From Nitrospira sp. (lineage in GTDB: Bacteria; Nitrospirota; Nitrospiria; Nitrospirales; UBA8639): a stretch of 64,000 nucleotides of DNA. The stretch is taken from contig WTGX01000025.1 in NCBI GenBank assembly GCA_011523385.1, positions 142,994-206,993 on the forward strand. Reading direction: 5' to 3'. Position numbers and translations under genes: made by a program. The number at the start of each line of letters is the position of its first letter. Positions within the stretch are counted from its first letter, which is position 1. Shown here piece after piece: positions 46,685 through 54,945 of this stretch. The notes beneath the pieces are model-generated. The model did not search any database. It was not told the origin of the DNA and saw only the letters and a program-made list of their open reading frames with translations.

Positions 46685-46771
46685 TGGTGCCCGGACCGAG
46701 GGTCGAACTCGGACTCTCTTGCGAGAACCAGATTTTGAGTCTGGCGCGTCTGCCAGTTCCGCCATCCGGGC
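46685..46771 (-). tRNA. tRNA-Leu (anticodon CAA)
   Basis: On the minus strand the gene starts GCCCGGATGGCGGAACTGG and ends TCCGGGCACCA, so the acceptor stem GCCCGGA pairs with TCCGGGC and CCA is encoded. The anticodon arm is CCAGA-CTCAAAA-TCTGG, giving anticodon CAA for the UUG codon. A long variable arm (class II) and a normal T arm (GTTCGACCC) confirm leucine. Confidence 0.95.
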
Positions 46772-46930
46772 GCCTGCACGATAGATTCCCGTTTTCTAGC
46801 ATGATCGCCAAGTCACGTCAATCAACCGGCTTTTCCTTTTCAGGCCTTTATTCGGCATGCTAAGATGAATGCCCCGTTAGCTCACACGCCCCAGGATGTC
46901 CGGAGGATAGCCAGACAAGGAGGCACATTC

Positions 46931-47203
46931 ATGTCGGAGATTCAATGTCTCAAATGCGAACAACCAGCGGAAAAAATCACCGAGCCCTTGTTCATGGGAA
47001 AACTCGAAGAAGAAATCAAGAACAACGTCTGCCAGAACTGTTGGAACGAATGGAATAAGCCCGGCGGGGTTAAAACCATGGTCATCAATGAATACCACCT
47101 GAACCTCGGTGACGAAAACGGCCGTGCCACGCTCAAAAAACAAATGCGGGCGTTTTTCAAGCTGCCTGACGCCGACGCGGAATTCAAGGACTATCGAACC
47201 TGA
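46931..47203 (+). CDS. Fe(2+)-trafficking (YggX-like) protein with a CxxC N-terminus
   Basis: The 90-residue protein has IQCLKCEQPAEK (CxxC at about 6-9), an NVCQNCWNEWN segment (second CxxC) and then GGVKTMVINEYHLNLGDENGR...LKKQMRAFF, which resembles the YggX core (W..WQ..Q.MLINE..LN). YggX protects iron-sulfur proteins from oxidative damage. Extra cysteines suggest it also binds zinc, unlike E. coli YggX. AAGGAGG lies nine bases before ATG 46931, which excludes the longer reading frame to 46865. Confidence 0.75.
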   Translation: MSEIQCLKCEQPAEKITEPLFMGKLEEEIKNNVCQNCWNEWNKPGGVKTMVINEYHLNLGDENGRATLKKQMRAFFKLPDADAEFKDYRT

Positions 47204-47337
47204 GACGGCTCTCCTCCCCGCCACACCATGGAGCCGGCGTGCCATATCTGCTCGTTTTCCATATTGACCACGGACGGCTCGTTCCTTTCGGACGCGACCG
47301 CTTGTCGAACCCGCGTTTCCCCCTGTAGGATCACAAC

Positions 47338-47898
47338 ATGGATATCCCGCTTGGCAAAGGCATTTTCCTCGTGGCAAGCCCCGGCCTCCGCGATCCGAAC
47401 TTCCGGCAGACCGTCATCCTGTTGTGCAAACACGGCCCTGAAGGAGCGCTCGGGGTCGTCGTCAATCGGCCGACGGAGATCAATATCACCGAAGTGCTCC
47501 CGCAAGTTCCCATCCTGGAAGGCCAACATCACCGGGTCTTTTCCGGAGGACCGGTCCAACGCAACAGCCTCCTGCTCCTCTATCGGATGTCTGAAGAGCC
47601 AGAAGATTCCCACCACGTCTTCAACGGCGTCTACATGGGCGGCGACATGAAATCCCTGGAGGATCTGTTACAGAACCCCTCATCTCTGGGAAATTTCCGC
47701 GCCTTCATGGGATATTCAGGCTGGGCGCCCGGCCAACTGGAAAACGAAATGCGAACCGGATCGTGGCTCACGGTACCGGCCGACTCCACCACGATGTTTG
47801 GCCAGGACCATAATAGCTTGTGGGGCAATATTCTCCGGTCTCTGGGTACGGACATGGCCCTCTACGCCGACATGCCCGCCGACCCGAACATGAATTAA
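47338..47898 (+). CDS. YqgE/AlgH family protein
   Basis: The 186-residue protein matches YqgE/AlgH (DUF179): LGKGIFLVASPGLRDPNFRQTVILLCKHGPEGALGVVVNRP at the start, VFSGGPVQRNSL, and FMGYSGWAPGQLENEMRTGSW. The function is not known. The end is complete. It follows the YggX-like gene by about 135 bases on the same strand. Confidence 0.9.
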   Translation: MDIPLGKGIFLVASPGLRDPNFRQTVILLCKHGPEGALGVVVNRPTEINITEVLPQVPILEGQHHRVFSGGPVQRNSLLLLYRMSEEPEDSHHVFNGVYMGGDMKSLEDLLQNPSSLGNFRAFMGYSGWAPGQLENEMRTGSWLTVPADSTTMFGQDHNSLWGNILRSLGTDMALYADMPADPNMN

Positions 47899-47949
47899 CC
47901 GGCGACTTCCCTCTTCTTCACCTCATGGACCTACTCGCTCTTTATTTAT

Positions 47950-48004
47950 TTGTAGCCGCTATCTTTCTCTTGATTTATTTTGTAGCTGCGTCATCTCATG
48001 GCGC
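47950..48004. repeat. REP-like GTAG elements (two degenerate copies)
   Basis: TTGTAGCCGC at 47950-47959 and TTGTAGCTGC at 47980-47989 stand in the same direction. Behind the second, GTCATCTCATGGC forms only a weak stem. They match the GTAG-plus-stem layout of the copies at 50561, 50644, 54867 and 54971. Confidence 0.5.
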
Positions 48005-48031
48005 TTTGGAGGTCGGCTTCGTGGTCACGTC

Positions 48032-48352
48032 TTACAACCCCAAATGGAGCCTCATTGTCGCGTCCACGTTTTCCATATCGTCATCAGATAATTTTCCGAA
48101 GAACGCTGCGATGCGTTCCTTGCTCACGGTCGTCAGTTGATCAGCCATCGCCTTATGCGGCTGGTCGTGTATCACAACGATGGTTTCGCCGGGATACACC
48201 TTGCTGACATTGGTGGTCAACGGAACAACCTGAACCCTGTTCAAATGAGCTAAAGCCACGTCGTTGGTCACGACCACAGATGGCCTCTGTTTACGGATTT
48301 CTCCACCCACGGACGGACCAAATCTGACCCACCAGACTTCACCTCGCTTCAT
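48032..48352 (-). CDS. MazF/PemK-family endoribonuclease toxin
   Basis: The 106-residue protein starts MKRGEVWWVRFGPSVGGEIRKQRP, with the conserved RG-W and KxRPxVV segments, and has VQVVPLTTN and the ADQLTTVSKERI core. MazF toxins cut mRNA at short sequences. Its start overlaps the antitoxin gene by 14 bases, the normal toxin-antitoxin arrangement. Complete. Confidence 0.9.
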   Translation of the reverse strand: MKRGEVWWVRFGPSVGGEIRKQRPSVVVTNDVALAHLNRVQVVPLTTNVSKVYPGETIVVIHDQPHKAMADQLTTVSKERIAAFFGKLSDDDMENVDATMRLHLGL

Positions 48353-48569
48353 CCCGGATATCCTCGGCTGTGCCCTCTATCCACGCCATTGCCTCGGCTT
48401 CTCGTACGGTATCTGCCGCCATTTGGCGGTAGCCCTCCTGAAGATCGCCATAGATGACGTAAGGCCTGACCAAGGATTCGATAAACCGGCTGATCTTGCG
48501 TCTACCCACGACCTGATGGAGACCTGCGTAGACATCTTCGTCTATGGTAATGGTCAGCTTTTTTTGCAT
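48339..48569 (-). CDS. ribbon-helix-helix antitoxin of the MazF-like toxin
   Basis: The 76-residue protein begins KKLTITIDEDVYAGLHQVVG, a ribbon-helix-helix DNA-binding start, and ends with an acidic helical toxin-binding tail (REAEAMAWIEGTAEDIRDEA). It should neutralise the 48032 toxin and repress its own operon. AGGAAA precedes the ATG. Confidence 0.85.
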   Translation of the reverse strand: MQKKLTITIDEDVYAGLHQVVGRRKISRFIESLVRPYVIYGDLQEGYRQMAADTVREAEAMAWIEGTAEDIRDEAR

Positions 48570-48597
48570 CGCAATTTCCTAGTTTAAGGTATTTGAC

Positions 48598-48825
48598 TTA
48601 ATCGGTCGGCCACGGCTTGTCGGGATAGCCGCTATAAGACCTCTGCTTGGTGGGCTGTCTCCCAGACAGAAAGTCGATGAACTGTCCCGCACCATTTAAG
48701 GCCCGGCGCTCATTCTGGTTATTCTTGTGGCCAGCCACCGGGATGCAGTCTTTAAACTCTTCAAACAACTGTCGGGCGGCTTTTTCGGTTTCAATGGTAA
48801 GTGGCAATCTGTTCTTTAGCTTCAT
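48598..48825 (-). CDS. small hypothetical protein (75 aa)
   Basis: The protein starts MKLKNRLPLTIETEKAARQLF and contains HKNNQNERRALNGAGQFIDFL; it is soluble and charged. No family is recognised. GGAGG lies seven bases before ATG 48825, and that ATG overlaps the stop of the upstream secreted-protein gene (ATGA), so the pair is a coupled two-gene unit. The RHH antitoxin gene is downstream on the same strand. Confidence 0.6.
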   Translation of the reverse strand: MKLKNRLPLTIETEKAARQLFEEFKDCIPVAGHKNNQNERRALNGAGQFIDFLSGRQPTKQRSYSGYPDKPWPTD

Positions 48826-49157
48826 GGGCAAACCTCCGTAAAAAACGGGTTGTGGCTGCCGACTAGCCCCTCTACGACAACGGGGAAGTAGCCGCCACGT
48901 TTCAACATCCGATCAACTTCCTGTTGGGGGAACACCCGTTCAGTGGGATGGGTGCGGAACCAGAAGAGGACTTCGGCTTGGGCATCGGTGCGTTGCTGGC
49001 GAATTTCGAGCCGGCGCTTTCTTTTCCCTTCTTGTACCTTAAGCGCCCCCTCCATCGGACCTGTAATATCCGCAATACTCGCAGCAAGGCTGTTTCCTGG
49101 CAGACTTCCGGCCAGCACCGTAACAAGCAGAATCAGAATAAAACAGGTTCGGCTCAT
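48822..49157 (-). CDS. small secreted hypothetical protein (111 aa)
   Basis: The protein has a signal peptide (MSRTCFILILLVTVLAGSLP, cleavage near NSLAAS) and a basic middle (KVQEGKRKRRLEIRQQR). Its second half reads AQAEVLFWFRTHPTERVFPQ and RMLKRGGYFPVVVEGLVG. It is not a known family to me. It is translationally coupled to the 48598 gene. Its place between toxin-antitoxin modules suggests accessory DNA. Confidence 0.6.
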   Translation of the reverse strand: MSRTCFILILLVTVLAGSLPGNSLAASIADITGPMEGALKVQEGKRKRRLEIRQQRTDAQAEVLFWFRTHPTERVFPQQEVDRMLKRGGYFPVVVEGLVGSHNPFFTEVCP

Positions 49158-49410
49158 AGTCTATTCCTCCTCAAATGGCAACTCCAAATTCACGGGACTT
49201 AGCCCGATAACTTGACAGAGGGACTTCTCTACCGAAGTGCCTAAGAACCTTCTCTTTAATGGATGAGTCCCCAAGAGTAGTAGGCAGGAGTCATGGCGTC
49301 AAATTAAACGTATGATTCACAACGTATGAATCCCCTTCCTGTCCTGTTGTAGGAAAACAAGAATTGTAGTAATATATCTACATTTGTGAGAAGAAACGGA
49401 GGGTTCGAAT
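49158..49410. other. divergent spacer with the phd-vapC promoter region
   Basis: About 250 bases without an ORF lie between the secreted-protein gene and the antitoxin gene. The right half is AT-rich and holds the operator-like palindrome at 49365-49382. Confidence 0.4.
49365..49382. promoter_or_regulatory. operator-like palindrome TGTAG-N8-CTACA
   Basis: TGTAG and CTACA are separated by TAATATAT, which could itself serve as part of a -10 region. It lies 29 bases before the antitoxin ATG. Phd/YefM antitoxins bind TGTA-type inverted repeats in their own promoters, so this is a good candidate for autoregulation. Confidence 0.5.
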
Positions 49411-49668
49411 ATGGGGATTAAAACCATAACCAGCAGAGAGTTTAATCAAGACGTGAGCAAAGCCAAGAGGGACGCTTTGAAGGGACCGGTTTTTATCACC
49501 GATCGTGGCCGTCCGGCACATGTCTTATTGACCATTGAGGACTATCAAAAAATCACGGAGAAGGAAGCAAGTATCGTTGAATTACTGGCCATGCCGGAAG
49601 CCGCCGATATCGATTTTGACCCGCCGCGGTTGAACCGCAAACTGCAAAGAACGGCAGACCTGTCCTGA
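49411..49668 (+). CDS. Phd/YefM-family antitoxin
   Basis: The 85-residue protein has the Phd N-terminal fold (TITSREFNQDVSKAKRDALKG, GPVFITDRGRPAHVLLTIEDYQKI) and an acidic disordered tail (AADIDFDPPRLNRKLQ). It should bind the operator upstream and the VapC toxin. GGAGG precedes the ATG. The stop overlaps the toxin start (TGATG). Confidence 0.9.
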   Translation: MGIKTITSREFNQDVSKAKRDALKGPVFITDRGRPAHVLLTIEDYQKITEKEASIVELLAMPEAADIDFDPPRLNRKLQRTADLS

Positions 49669-50084
49669 TGTATTTGCTTGATACGAACGTCATTGCCGAA
49701 CTGAGAAAAGCAACGTCCCCGAAGGTCGATCAAAAAGTCCTCGCATGGGCGTACAGTGTCTCAATAGCCAGCCTCTTTTTGTCGGTGATCACGGTGTTGG
49801 AACTTGAAACAGGCACGTTGTTGATCGAGCGTCGAGATCCGACACAGGGAGCGGTGCTTCGCTCCTGGCTCAACACTCATGTCTTACCGGCGTTCTCTGA
49901 TCGCATTTTGCCCGTCGATACCGCAGTGGCTCAACGTTGCGCCAGGCTGCATGTTCCCGACCCCCGTTCGGACCGCGATGCGCTCATCGCAGCCACGGCA
50001 CTGGTTCATGGCATGACAGTGGTAACCCGAAACACTAAGGACTTCGCTCCCACAGGCGTTGCACTCTTGAACCCCTGGGAATAG
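49668..50084 (+). CDS. VapC/FitB-like PIN-domain toxin
   Basis: The 138-residue PIN nuclease carries the acidic residues: MYLLDTNVIAELRK (first Asp), ITVLELETG (Glu), DTAVAQRCARLHVPD, RSDRDALIAATALVHGMTVVTRNTKDF (Asp residues). PIN toxins cut tRNA or rRNA. It is coupled to the Phd-like antitoxin and complete. Confidence 0.9.
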   Translation: MYLLDTNVIAELRKATSPKVDQKVLAWAYSVSIASLFLSVITVLELETGTLLIERRDPTQGAVLRSWLNTHVLPAFSDRILPVDTAVAQRCARLHVPDPRSDRDALIAATALVHGMTVVTRNTKDFAPTGVALLNPWE

Positions 50085-50242
50085 ACGAAATCTGAATAAG
50101 AGCTTTGGGACTATGAAGAGCATCATAGATCAAAGCAACCATACATTTTCTTGGAATTGTTGTCCGCCAGCGACGGCAAGCTGCCACGTTTACGGAGATT
50201 CTTGTTCCAAGGTTGAACGATCTCACTCAAGGAGGAATTCGA

Positions 50243-50365
50243 GTGAAGCAGAAGGACTTTGATCGCTTGGGAACAAGTGTGAAACAGGCAGGAGCTATTC
50301 GCCGCGGGCAACTGAAGCCTGGACGGACGACCGATTTTCGGAGTCTTCATCAACGCAGGTCATGA
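50243..50365 (+). pseudogene. N-terminal remnant of an HTH (HigA-like) antitoxin
   Basis: A GTG with AAGGAGGAAT before it opens 40 residues, KQKDFDRLGTSVKQAGAIRR then GQLKPGRTTDF. This closely resembles the N-terminal arm of HigA/XRE-type antitoxins (pattern F..L..S.kqag.IrRGe.kPsR), which in intact proteins is followed by the helix-turn-helix. Here a stop follows at once, so the DNA-binding part is gone. Sequence 50085-50242 upstream may be debris of its toxin, but no frame is convincing. Confidence 0.5.
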
Positions 50366-50495
50366 CTTGGATGAATCTTAAAACATAAGCTTGGAGAAAT
50401 AGCGAGCATGAATTGGGCATCCAGTGAAGTGATTAGCATACTCATATTTCTTCTGCCGGGGTTTGTTACGGCGTCCATCTTCTATTGGCTTACAT

Positions 50496-50506
50496 CCCAT
50501 CCTAAG
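50496..50506. repeat. direct repeat CCCATCCTAAG, left copy
   Basis: The same 11 bases recur at 50678-50688, so a 171-base insertion is flanked by a perfect duplication. In both copies the bases encode HPK of the broken membrane protein, which shows where the insertion entered. Confidence 0.65.
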
Positions 50507-50560
50507 GGACTTATCCAGACTAGTTGACAATGACCGTTCTTCATAGAAAAACGTCCTGAT

Positions 50561-50644
50561 TTGTAGCTGCCGCATCTTATGCGGCCAGGAAGGCGGCGGG
50601 ATAAGGCATGTCCCTGCCCCCGAGCAGGGATCTCGCAGCTACAA
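50561..50644. repeat. REP doublet with 10-base inverted ends
   Basis: TTGTAGCTGC at 50561-50570 and GCAGCTACAA at 50635-50644 are perfect inverted ends. The left one is followed by a stem-loop CCGCAT-CTT-ATGCGG, and the right one by GATCCCTGCTC...GAGCAGGGA reading inward. GTAG at the foot of a hairpin is the hallmark of REP sequences moved by RAYT (TnpA-REP) transposases. The pair forms a head-to-head BIME. Confidence 0.65.
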
Positions 50645-50677
50645 GGAGGAGAGACCGTCAACGACTCTTGATAATTC

Positions 50678-50688
50678 CCCATCCTAAG
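50678..50688. repeat. direct repeat CCCATCCTAAG, right copy
   Basis: This is the second copy of the flanking duplication. Reading resumes here in a different frame (HPKPSVFDRVIQ). Confidence 0.65.
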
Positions 50689-51015
50689 CCCAGCGTATTC
50701 GACCGTGTCATTCAGGCTCTCATATTTACAGTCATTGGGCGAGTGATAACAGACGTATCGAAAGAACTTCTCATAAGCATCTGTAAAATGGAGGAAAATT
50801 CCCTCCTGATAAAAACGAGGCGTATGTCCTGTCTGTGTTGGTCGCGGTTGTGCTTGCACTGCCATTTGCTTATATTTCGAACAATGATGCTGTGCATAGG
50901 ATTCTTCGCTACTTCCGCATCACCAAAGAAACCGCTTATCCGTCCGAATGGTATTCTGCTTTCTCCCGACATCCCGACTGCTATGTCGTGTTACCCTACG
51001 TCAGGGTTTTACATG

Positions 51016-51186
51016 ATGAAACATCTTTCAAAACCAAAACTTACCCCCACCACTATTATTATGCCTCCCCCTGATTATCAGCCCTCAAAAGCAGAAAAAG
51101 AACAGACTGTAGACATGCCAGAAATCAGTATGAACACTATGCATGACATGTTTTTTAGGCCGGTGAAAGTGAAGCAGAAACACTAA
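51016..51186 (+). CDS. small hypothetical protein (56 aa)
   Basis: The ORF reads MKHLSKPKLTPTTIIMPPPD, then QPSKAEKEQTVDMPE, and ends FFRPVKVKQKH. It is basic at both ends and has no helix of membrane type. No family is recognised. The ATG at 51013-51016 is doubled, with a weak AGGG site upstream. It directly follows the decayed membrane gene and may once have been its partner. Confidence 0.4.
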   Translation: MKHLSKPKLTPTTIIMPPPDYQPSKAEKEQTVDMPEISMNTMHDMFFRPVKVKQKH

Positions 51187-51231
51187 GAACTCCCTCCTAA
51201 CTCCCGCTTCGTGACAGCTTAAGTCATGTGA

Positions 51232-51372
51232 CTATTCGATATAAGTCCCCACAGAAACCGTTGGATCGAGGAGTTTGAACTGTCCCCATACTCCATAGAT
51301 TATCCAACTAAGGACAGCGAGTAATGCTACCAAGGAGGCTAGAGAAATAAAATTTGACAGGCCTTTTTTCAT
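51232..51372 (-). CDS. candidate small membrane protein (46 aa)
   Basis: A short ORF encodes MKKGLSNFISLASLVALLAV, then LSWIIYGVWGQFKLLD and a short tail. It has a single hydrophobic helix after a Lys-rich start, as in small inner-membrane proteins. The ribosome site is weak. It lies between the restriction-like gene and the 51016 gene and could be spurious. Confidence 0.35.
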   Translation of the reverse strand: MKKGLSNFISLASLVALLAVLSWIIYGVWGQFKLLDPTVSVGTYIE

Positions 51373-51402
51373 GTTTGCTCATCCACTAGCAATTGAATCT
51401 CA

Positions 51403-54400
51403 TCATTTTTGGCTTGTCGCTCCCAGTATAGCCCCAATCCGTCTTGCCGTATCGGTGAAATGCTGGACTTCTTCGGGTTTGAGAGGGCGGTTGAGGATGG
51501 TGCGTTCGCGGTAGGAGAGCCATTTTTTGAGGACCTGGTAGCCGCCGAGTTTGTAGGTCCAAATCGCGGCGGGGACGTTGCACCAGAAGGCGCGGTCGTT
51601 CAGGTACACGTCAAAAGTGGTTTCGTCGAGCGTTTGTATGTTATCGCCCATTGCTGCCTTTTCGTCCGGTGTGTAGGCGCGCTCGACGATGCGGCCTTGG
51701 CCCGGCATGACGGTATCACCTGTTCCGAAGTGTCCCCAGCCGGCCGTCACTGCGAAGTCGTCGCCGGTCATGTTCCGGCCATCGGTGGTGGCGGGTACGG
51801 CAATGACGGCGATCTCCGGGCGCAACGGACCTTGGGTAACGCCCGGTACTGGCGCGTCGGGATCGAGCAGCCTAGCCAAGTTTCGGCCTCGTGCCGCCGA
51901 TGAAGCAAGCGCCGCAGCCGCGCCATCAGCATCACCATCCGACCAACCCGGTATCGGAATGCGCGGCCATTCCATGCGTAACGCCCCGGCATTGGCCTCC
52001 CGGTAGGCCGGATCGTGGAGCACAGCTAAGACGTGATAAAATAGGTCCTCCACGTCTGCGCCAAGGCGTTCGAGATAACGTTGCGCGGTTCCCGATAGAT
52101 TGGGACTGCGCGCAACGTCGCTATCGGTTCCGAGACCACCGTCGTGGAGCCACGCTGAAATACAGGTTGCTCCACGATCCATGAGGTCGAGACAGCCGAG
52201 GTACGAGATCACTTGTGGCGGCGACCACTCCCGGCGTGGCTTTTGCTGTGTGACTAGAAACCGATTCCCCTCGAACACATGAGGTTGGTAGTCAACACGA
52301 GGGCGATCAAGCAAGCCGCTATCCTCTTCCCAATAGAGCCATCGAATATCGAAGGGCCGGTAAGCGAAACGGATAAATCCGGCCTCAATCGGTCCGTGCC
52401 TATTGAGTAGCGCATCGCGCACCCTATGGGCGTTGAATAGTGCCGTGCTTTTCATCACGGCCGGATAGCGCCTTGCAATCTCCTCATGACTCAACCTCGC
52501 GTCAAAATAATCGGAGATGCGGGCTTTGAACCGATCCAGATCGACATCGACCAGAAATCCGTCGCGACTGGTCTTGACGCCGGGAAACGAGACAGGAAAA
52601 AGATCGGGCAACGAAGGCCAGTCTAACCAGGCATCGCTCACTGGGGTTCGCACAAACGGCAGACCGAGCGACAGCACAGGTTTAATCCTCTCATAAAGCG
52701 TGTCGGGCTCCGCTTCAGCCGTCGCGACCAACTCTGCCGGCTTGGCCTGCCCCCAGAGATGCCGAAAGCCGACCTCATCTGCGAACGCGTGTTCAGTCTT
52801 GCGCACCAGCGTCGCAATGGCGGTGCCGACCTGGATGCCGACCGGATCGCCTTCCGTGGAGAAAATGCTCGGATCGGGCGAACCGTCCGGCGCGACCTTG
52901 CCGGTCTTGTATTTATCCCCGTTCAAGCAATCAATCCTTATCACGTCGAACGCCTCAAGATACCGCTCTCGCATGCCGGTGAAGGACAGCCCATCGAGCC
53001 ATGAATAGTTGGAGATGAAGCAGACTACGCCCTGGCCCGTCTTCTGCGTGATGCGCCTTTCCGCCATGCGGAAGAAGCGAACGTAAAGATCATTCAGTCC
53101 CTGGCCTTCCGGCCGGCGTACCTGCTTGGTTGTCCGATAGGCTTCCGAGAGTTCCCGTTCTTCATCCACGGCCATGCCGGCGAAGCCGTTGTAGGGCGGG
53201 TTGCCGAGGATCACCAGAATGGGCGTCTCCTGTTTCACGCGCTCGGCGTGGTCGCGTTCTTCCTCCAGTTCAGGGAAAGGCAGCGGTTTGGTCGTTCTCG
53301 GTTCCCAGCCGGTGAGCGCATTGGTGAGAAAGACACCCGCGCGTTCCGTCCCGTCGTCCGCCAACGGCGCGTCGAGATCCTGCATGGTGAGCCCGACTTG
53401 CAAATGGGCCACGACGAAGGGCGCGGGCATAATCTCGAAGCCAAATACTCTCTGCAAGGCCGCCTGTTTCACCCGCGCACCTGCAAGCGCGCCAAGACCC
53501 TGTCCTTCGAGGTTGGCGGCAATGCGACGCAGCACTTCGGCGAGATAGGCCCCGGTGCCGCAGCACGGATCGAGCACGTAGACGTTTTCCGCCGCGAGTC
53601 CATCCGATATACCGAGATCGTCCTTGAGTGCCTTGTCCACGCGGGCCACCATGTATCGGACGACTTCAGCCGGCGTGTACCAGACGCCCAGTTGTTTGCG
53701 CAGGTCGGGATCGAAGGCTTCCAGGAACGGCTCGTAGAAGTACGGCACCGCTTCACCTTCGTTGAAGCGGGCGAAAAAAGCTGCGCGATCCACCCGATCG
53801 AGCGCCGCCGCGGTCCAGTCCAGCACCTCAACGAGATCCAGCCGTTGCAGCCGGCCCGGGCCTGACAGTTGGTGGAACAGCGCCCGCAGCACGGGCGCAC
53901 GCAGATGCCAGACCGCGGTGCGCCAGTCGAATTTGCCCGCCAGCGCCGGCTTGGACCGCGCCCACAGCACCCAGGCGGAGAAGATGCCGTAGAACAGGGT
54001 TTGCACCAGAGTCGAGTGGAAGAAACGCGCACCCCGCTCGTCCTCGAAGCGGACGCCGAGCGCCGCTTCAAGCGCGGATCGCACCGCCGTGAGCAATGGC
54101 GTGTCACCCGTCGCCTCGACACGCGCAAGACCATCGCGGGCATAAGAGGCCAGCAGCTAGGCGAGGTCCTTGGGCTCGATCAGTGTGACCCGATGCGACA
54201 GCGCCCGGCTCAGGTACTCGCCAAGGCCCGCGCCGATTTCCTGTGCGAACGTACGGGGATGTTCCAGACGGCGGCGAAAATCCTCCGCGTTTTCGGCCAA
54301 GCGGAAGGTTTCGAGTTTGGCCGGTCGGCCATCTGCGTCCTCGCCCACCAGTACGAAGTCACGCGTGTTCGTTACCAGCACCAAGCGGTAGCGGTTCCAG

Positions 54401-54741
54401 TAGCGGCTCACCTGATCCCCCTCCGCCGTGAGCCACGCATGGTCATCAACAGGCTTCACCTCGACCACGCCGCACTCAGGGATCTGCCCTTCGCGGGGCT
54501 TACCTTTCTGAATCTGCTTGGCCGCGTAGAGGCCGAAGTCGGGATGGCCTGCGCCCTGATCGGCCAGTTCACCGACGCAGAATACCTTGGGCTTGAGCGT
54601 TGCGCCGACGGCGTTCAGCAGGTTGGCGAGGGGCCCGTAGTTCGACCGCTCCCCGGTCGCGCCGCCCGACGCGCCGACTCGCCTGAGGTCGGTGAGGTAG
54701 GTTTCAACCGCTGTCGTGAGCTTCGTGTTCATTCTGGTCAT
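51403..54741 (-). pseudogene. nuclease-methyltransferase restriction-modification gene split by one in-frame amber codon
   Basis: Read through a single TAG at 54157-54159, this is one frame of 1112 residues. The first part (54741 to 54160) has a PD-(D/E)xK-like nuclease pattern, GHPDFGLYAAKQ and GVVEVKPVDDHAW. The second part (TTG 54096 or the codon after the stop onward) has an N6-adenine methyltransferase: motif I VLDPCCGTGAYLAEVL, motif IV ILGNPPYNGFAG, and a target-recognition-like C-terminus. The layout fits type IIG or a helicase-less type ISP enzyme. The residues around the stop (PKDLA-stop-LLASYARDGLARVEA) continue smoothly, so Trp or Gln was probably the original. Restriction is likely lost while the methylase half might be made alone. 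Flanked by decayed and TA genes. Confidence 0.75.
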
Positions 54742-54842
54742 TTCCGGCTATGTTCTCTCATTTATTGACAGAATGCGAGCGAGGGGGCAAGTCCTCAATA
54801 AAGAACATCGTGAAAAGCAGATTCCTCGTCTCGCTGGGAAAA

Positions 54843-54867
54843 GCCGCATGAGATGCGGCAGCTACAA
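54843..54867. repeat. REP hairpin, inverted orientation
   Basis: GCCGCAT-GAG-ATGCGGC is a perfect seven-pair stem followed by AGCTACAA, the complement of TTGTAGCT. Confidence 0.65.
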
Positions 54868-54879
54868 AGAGCAAAGACA

Positions 54880-54913
54880 CTGGATTCTCGATTAAAAATG
54901 TCGAGAATGACAG
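54880..54913. repeat. palindromic repeat CTGGATTCTCGA...TCGAGAATGACAG
   Basis: ATTCTCGA and TCGAGAAT pair around TTAAAAATG. The class is the same as at 4211-4241 and 14075-14103. Confidence 0.6.
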
Positions 54914-54945
54914 GAAGGGAAATCGGGGATAACAGCATGAAGAAG

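Larger units (their letters stand above)
50408..51012 (+). pseudogene. decayed membrane-protein gene interrupted by a REP-containing insertion
   Basis: The first part (ATG 50408) encodes MNWASSEVISILIFLLPGFV and continues to TSHPK, then meets a 171-base insertion and a stop. After the insertion another frame continues PSVFDRVIQALIFTVIGRV. A second shift near 50790-50815 leads to EAYVLSVLVAVVLALPFAYI and TKETAYPSEWYSAFSRHPD, after which family-like sequence stops. Together these read as one membrane-anchored protein of a type I recall as DUF6338-like, with an N-terminal helix, more helices and a soluble tail. Two frameshifts, the insertion and a missing C-terminus show that it is dead. Confidence 0.6.

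Noticed and set aside
46596..46863. Small ORFs across the tRNA-Leu gene
   Set aside because: The DNA folds as a complete class II tRNA with encoded CCA, so the ORFs are accidental.
51403..54096. Stand-alone methyltransferase starting at TTG 54096
   Set aside because: Sequence continues in frame upstream past the amber codon into the nuclease part, so a split gene is the simpler reading, although translation from 54096 cannot be excluded.
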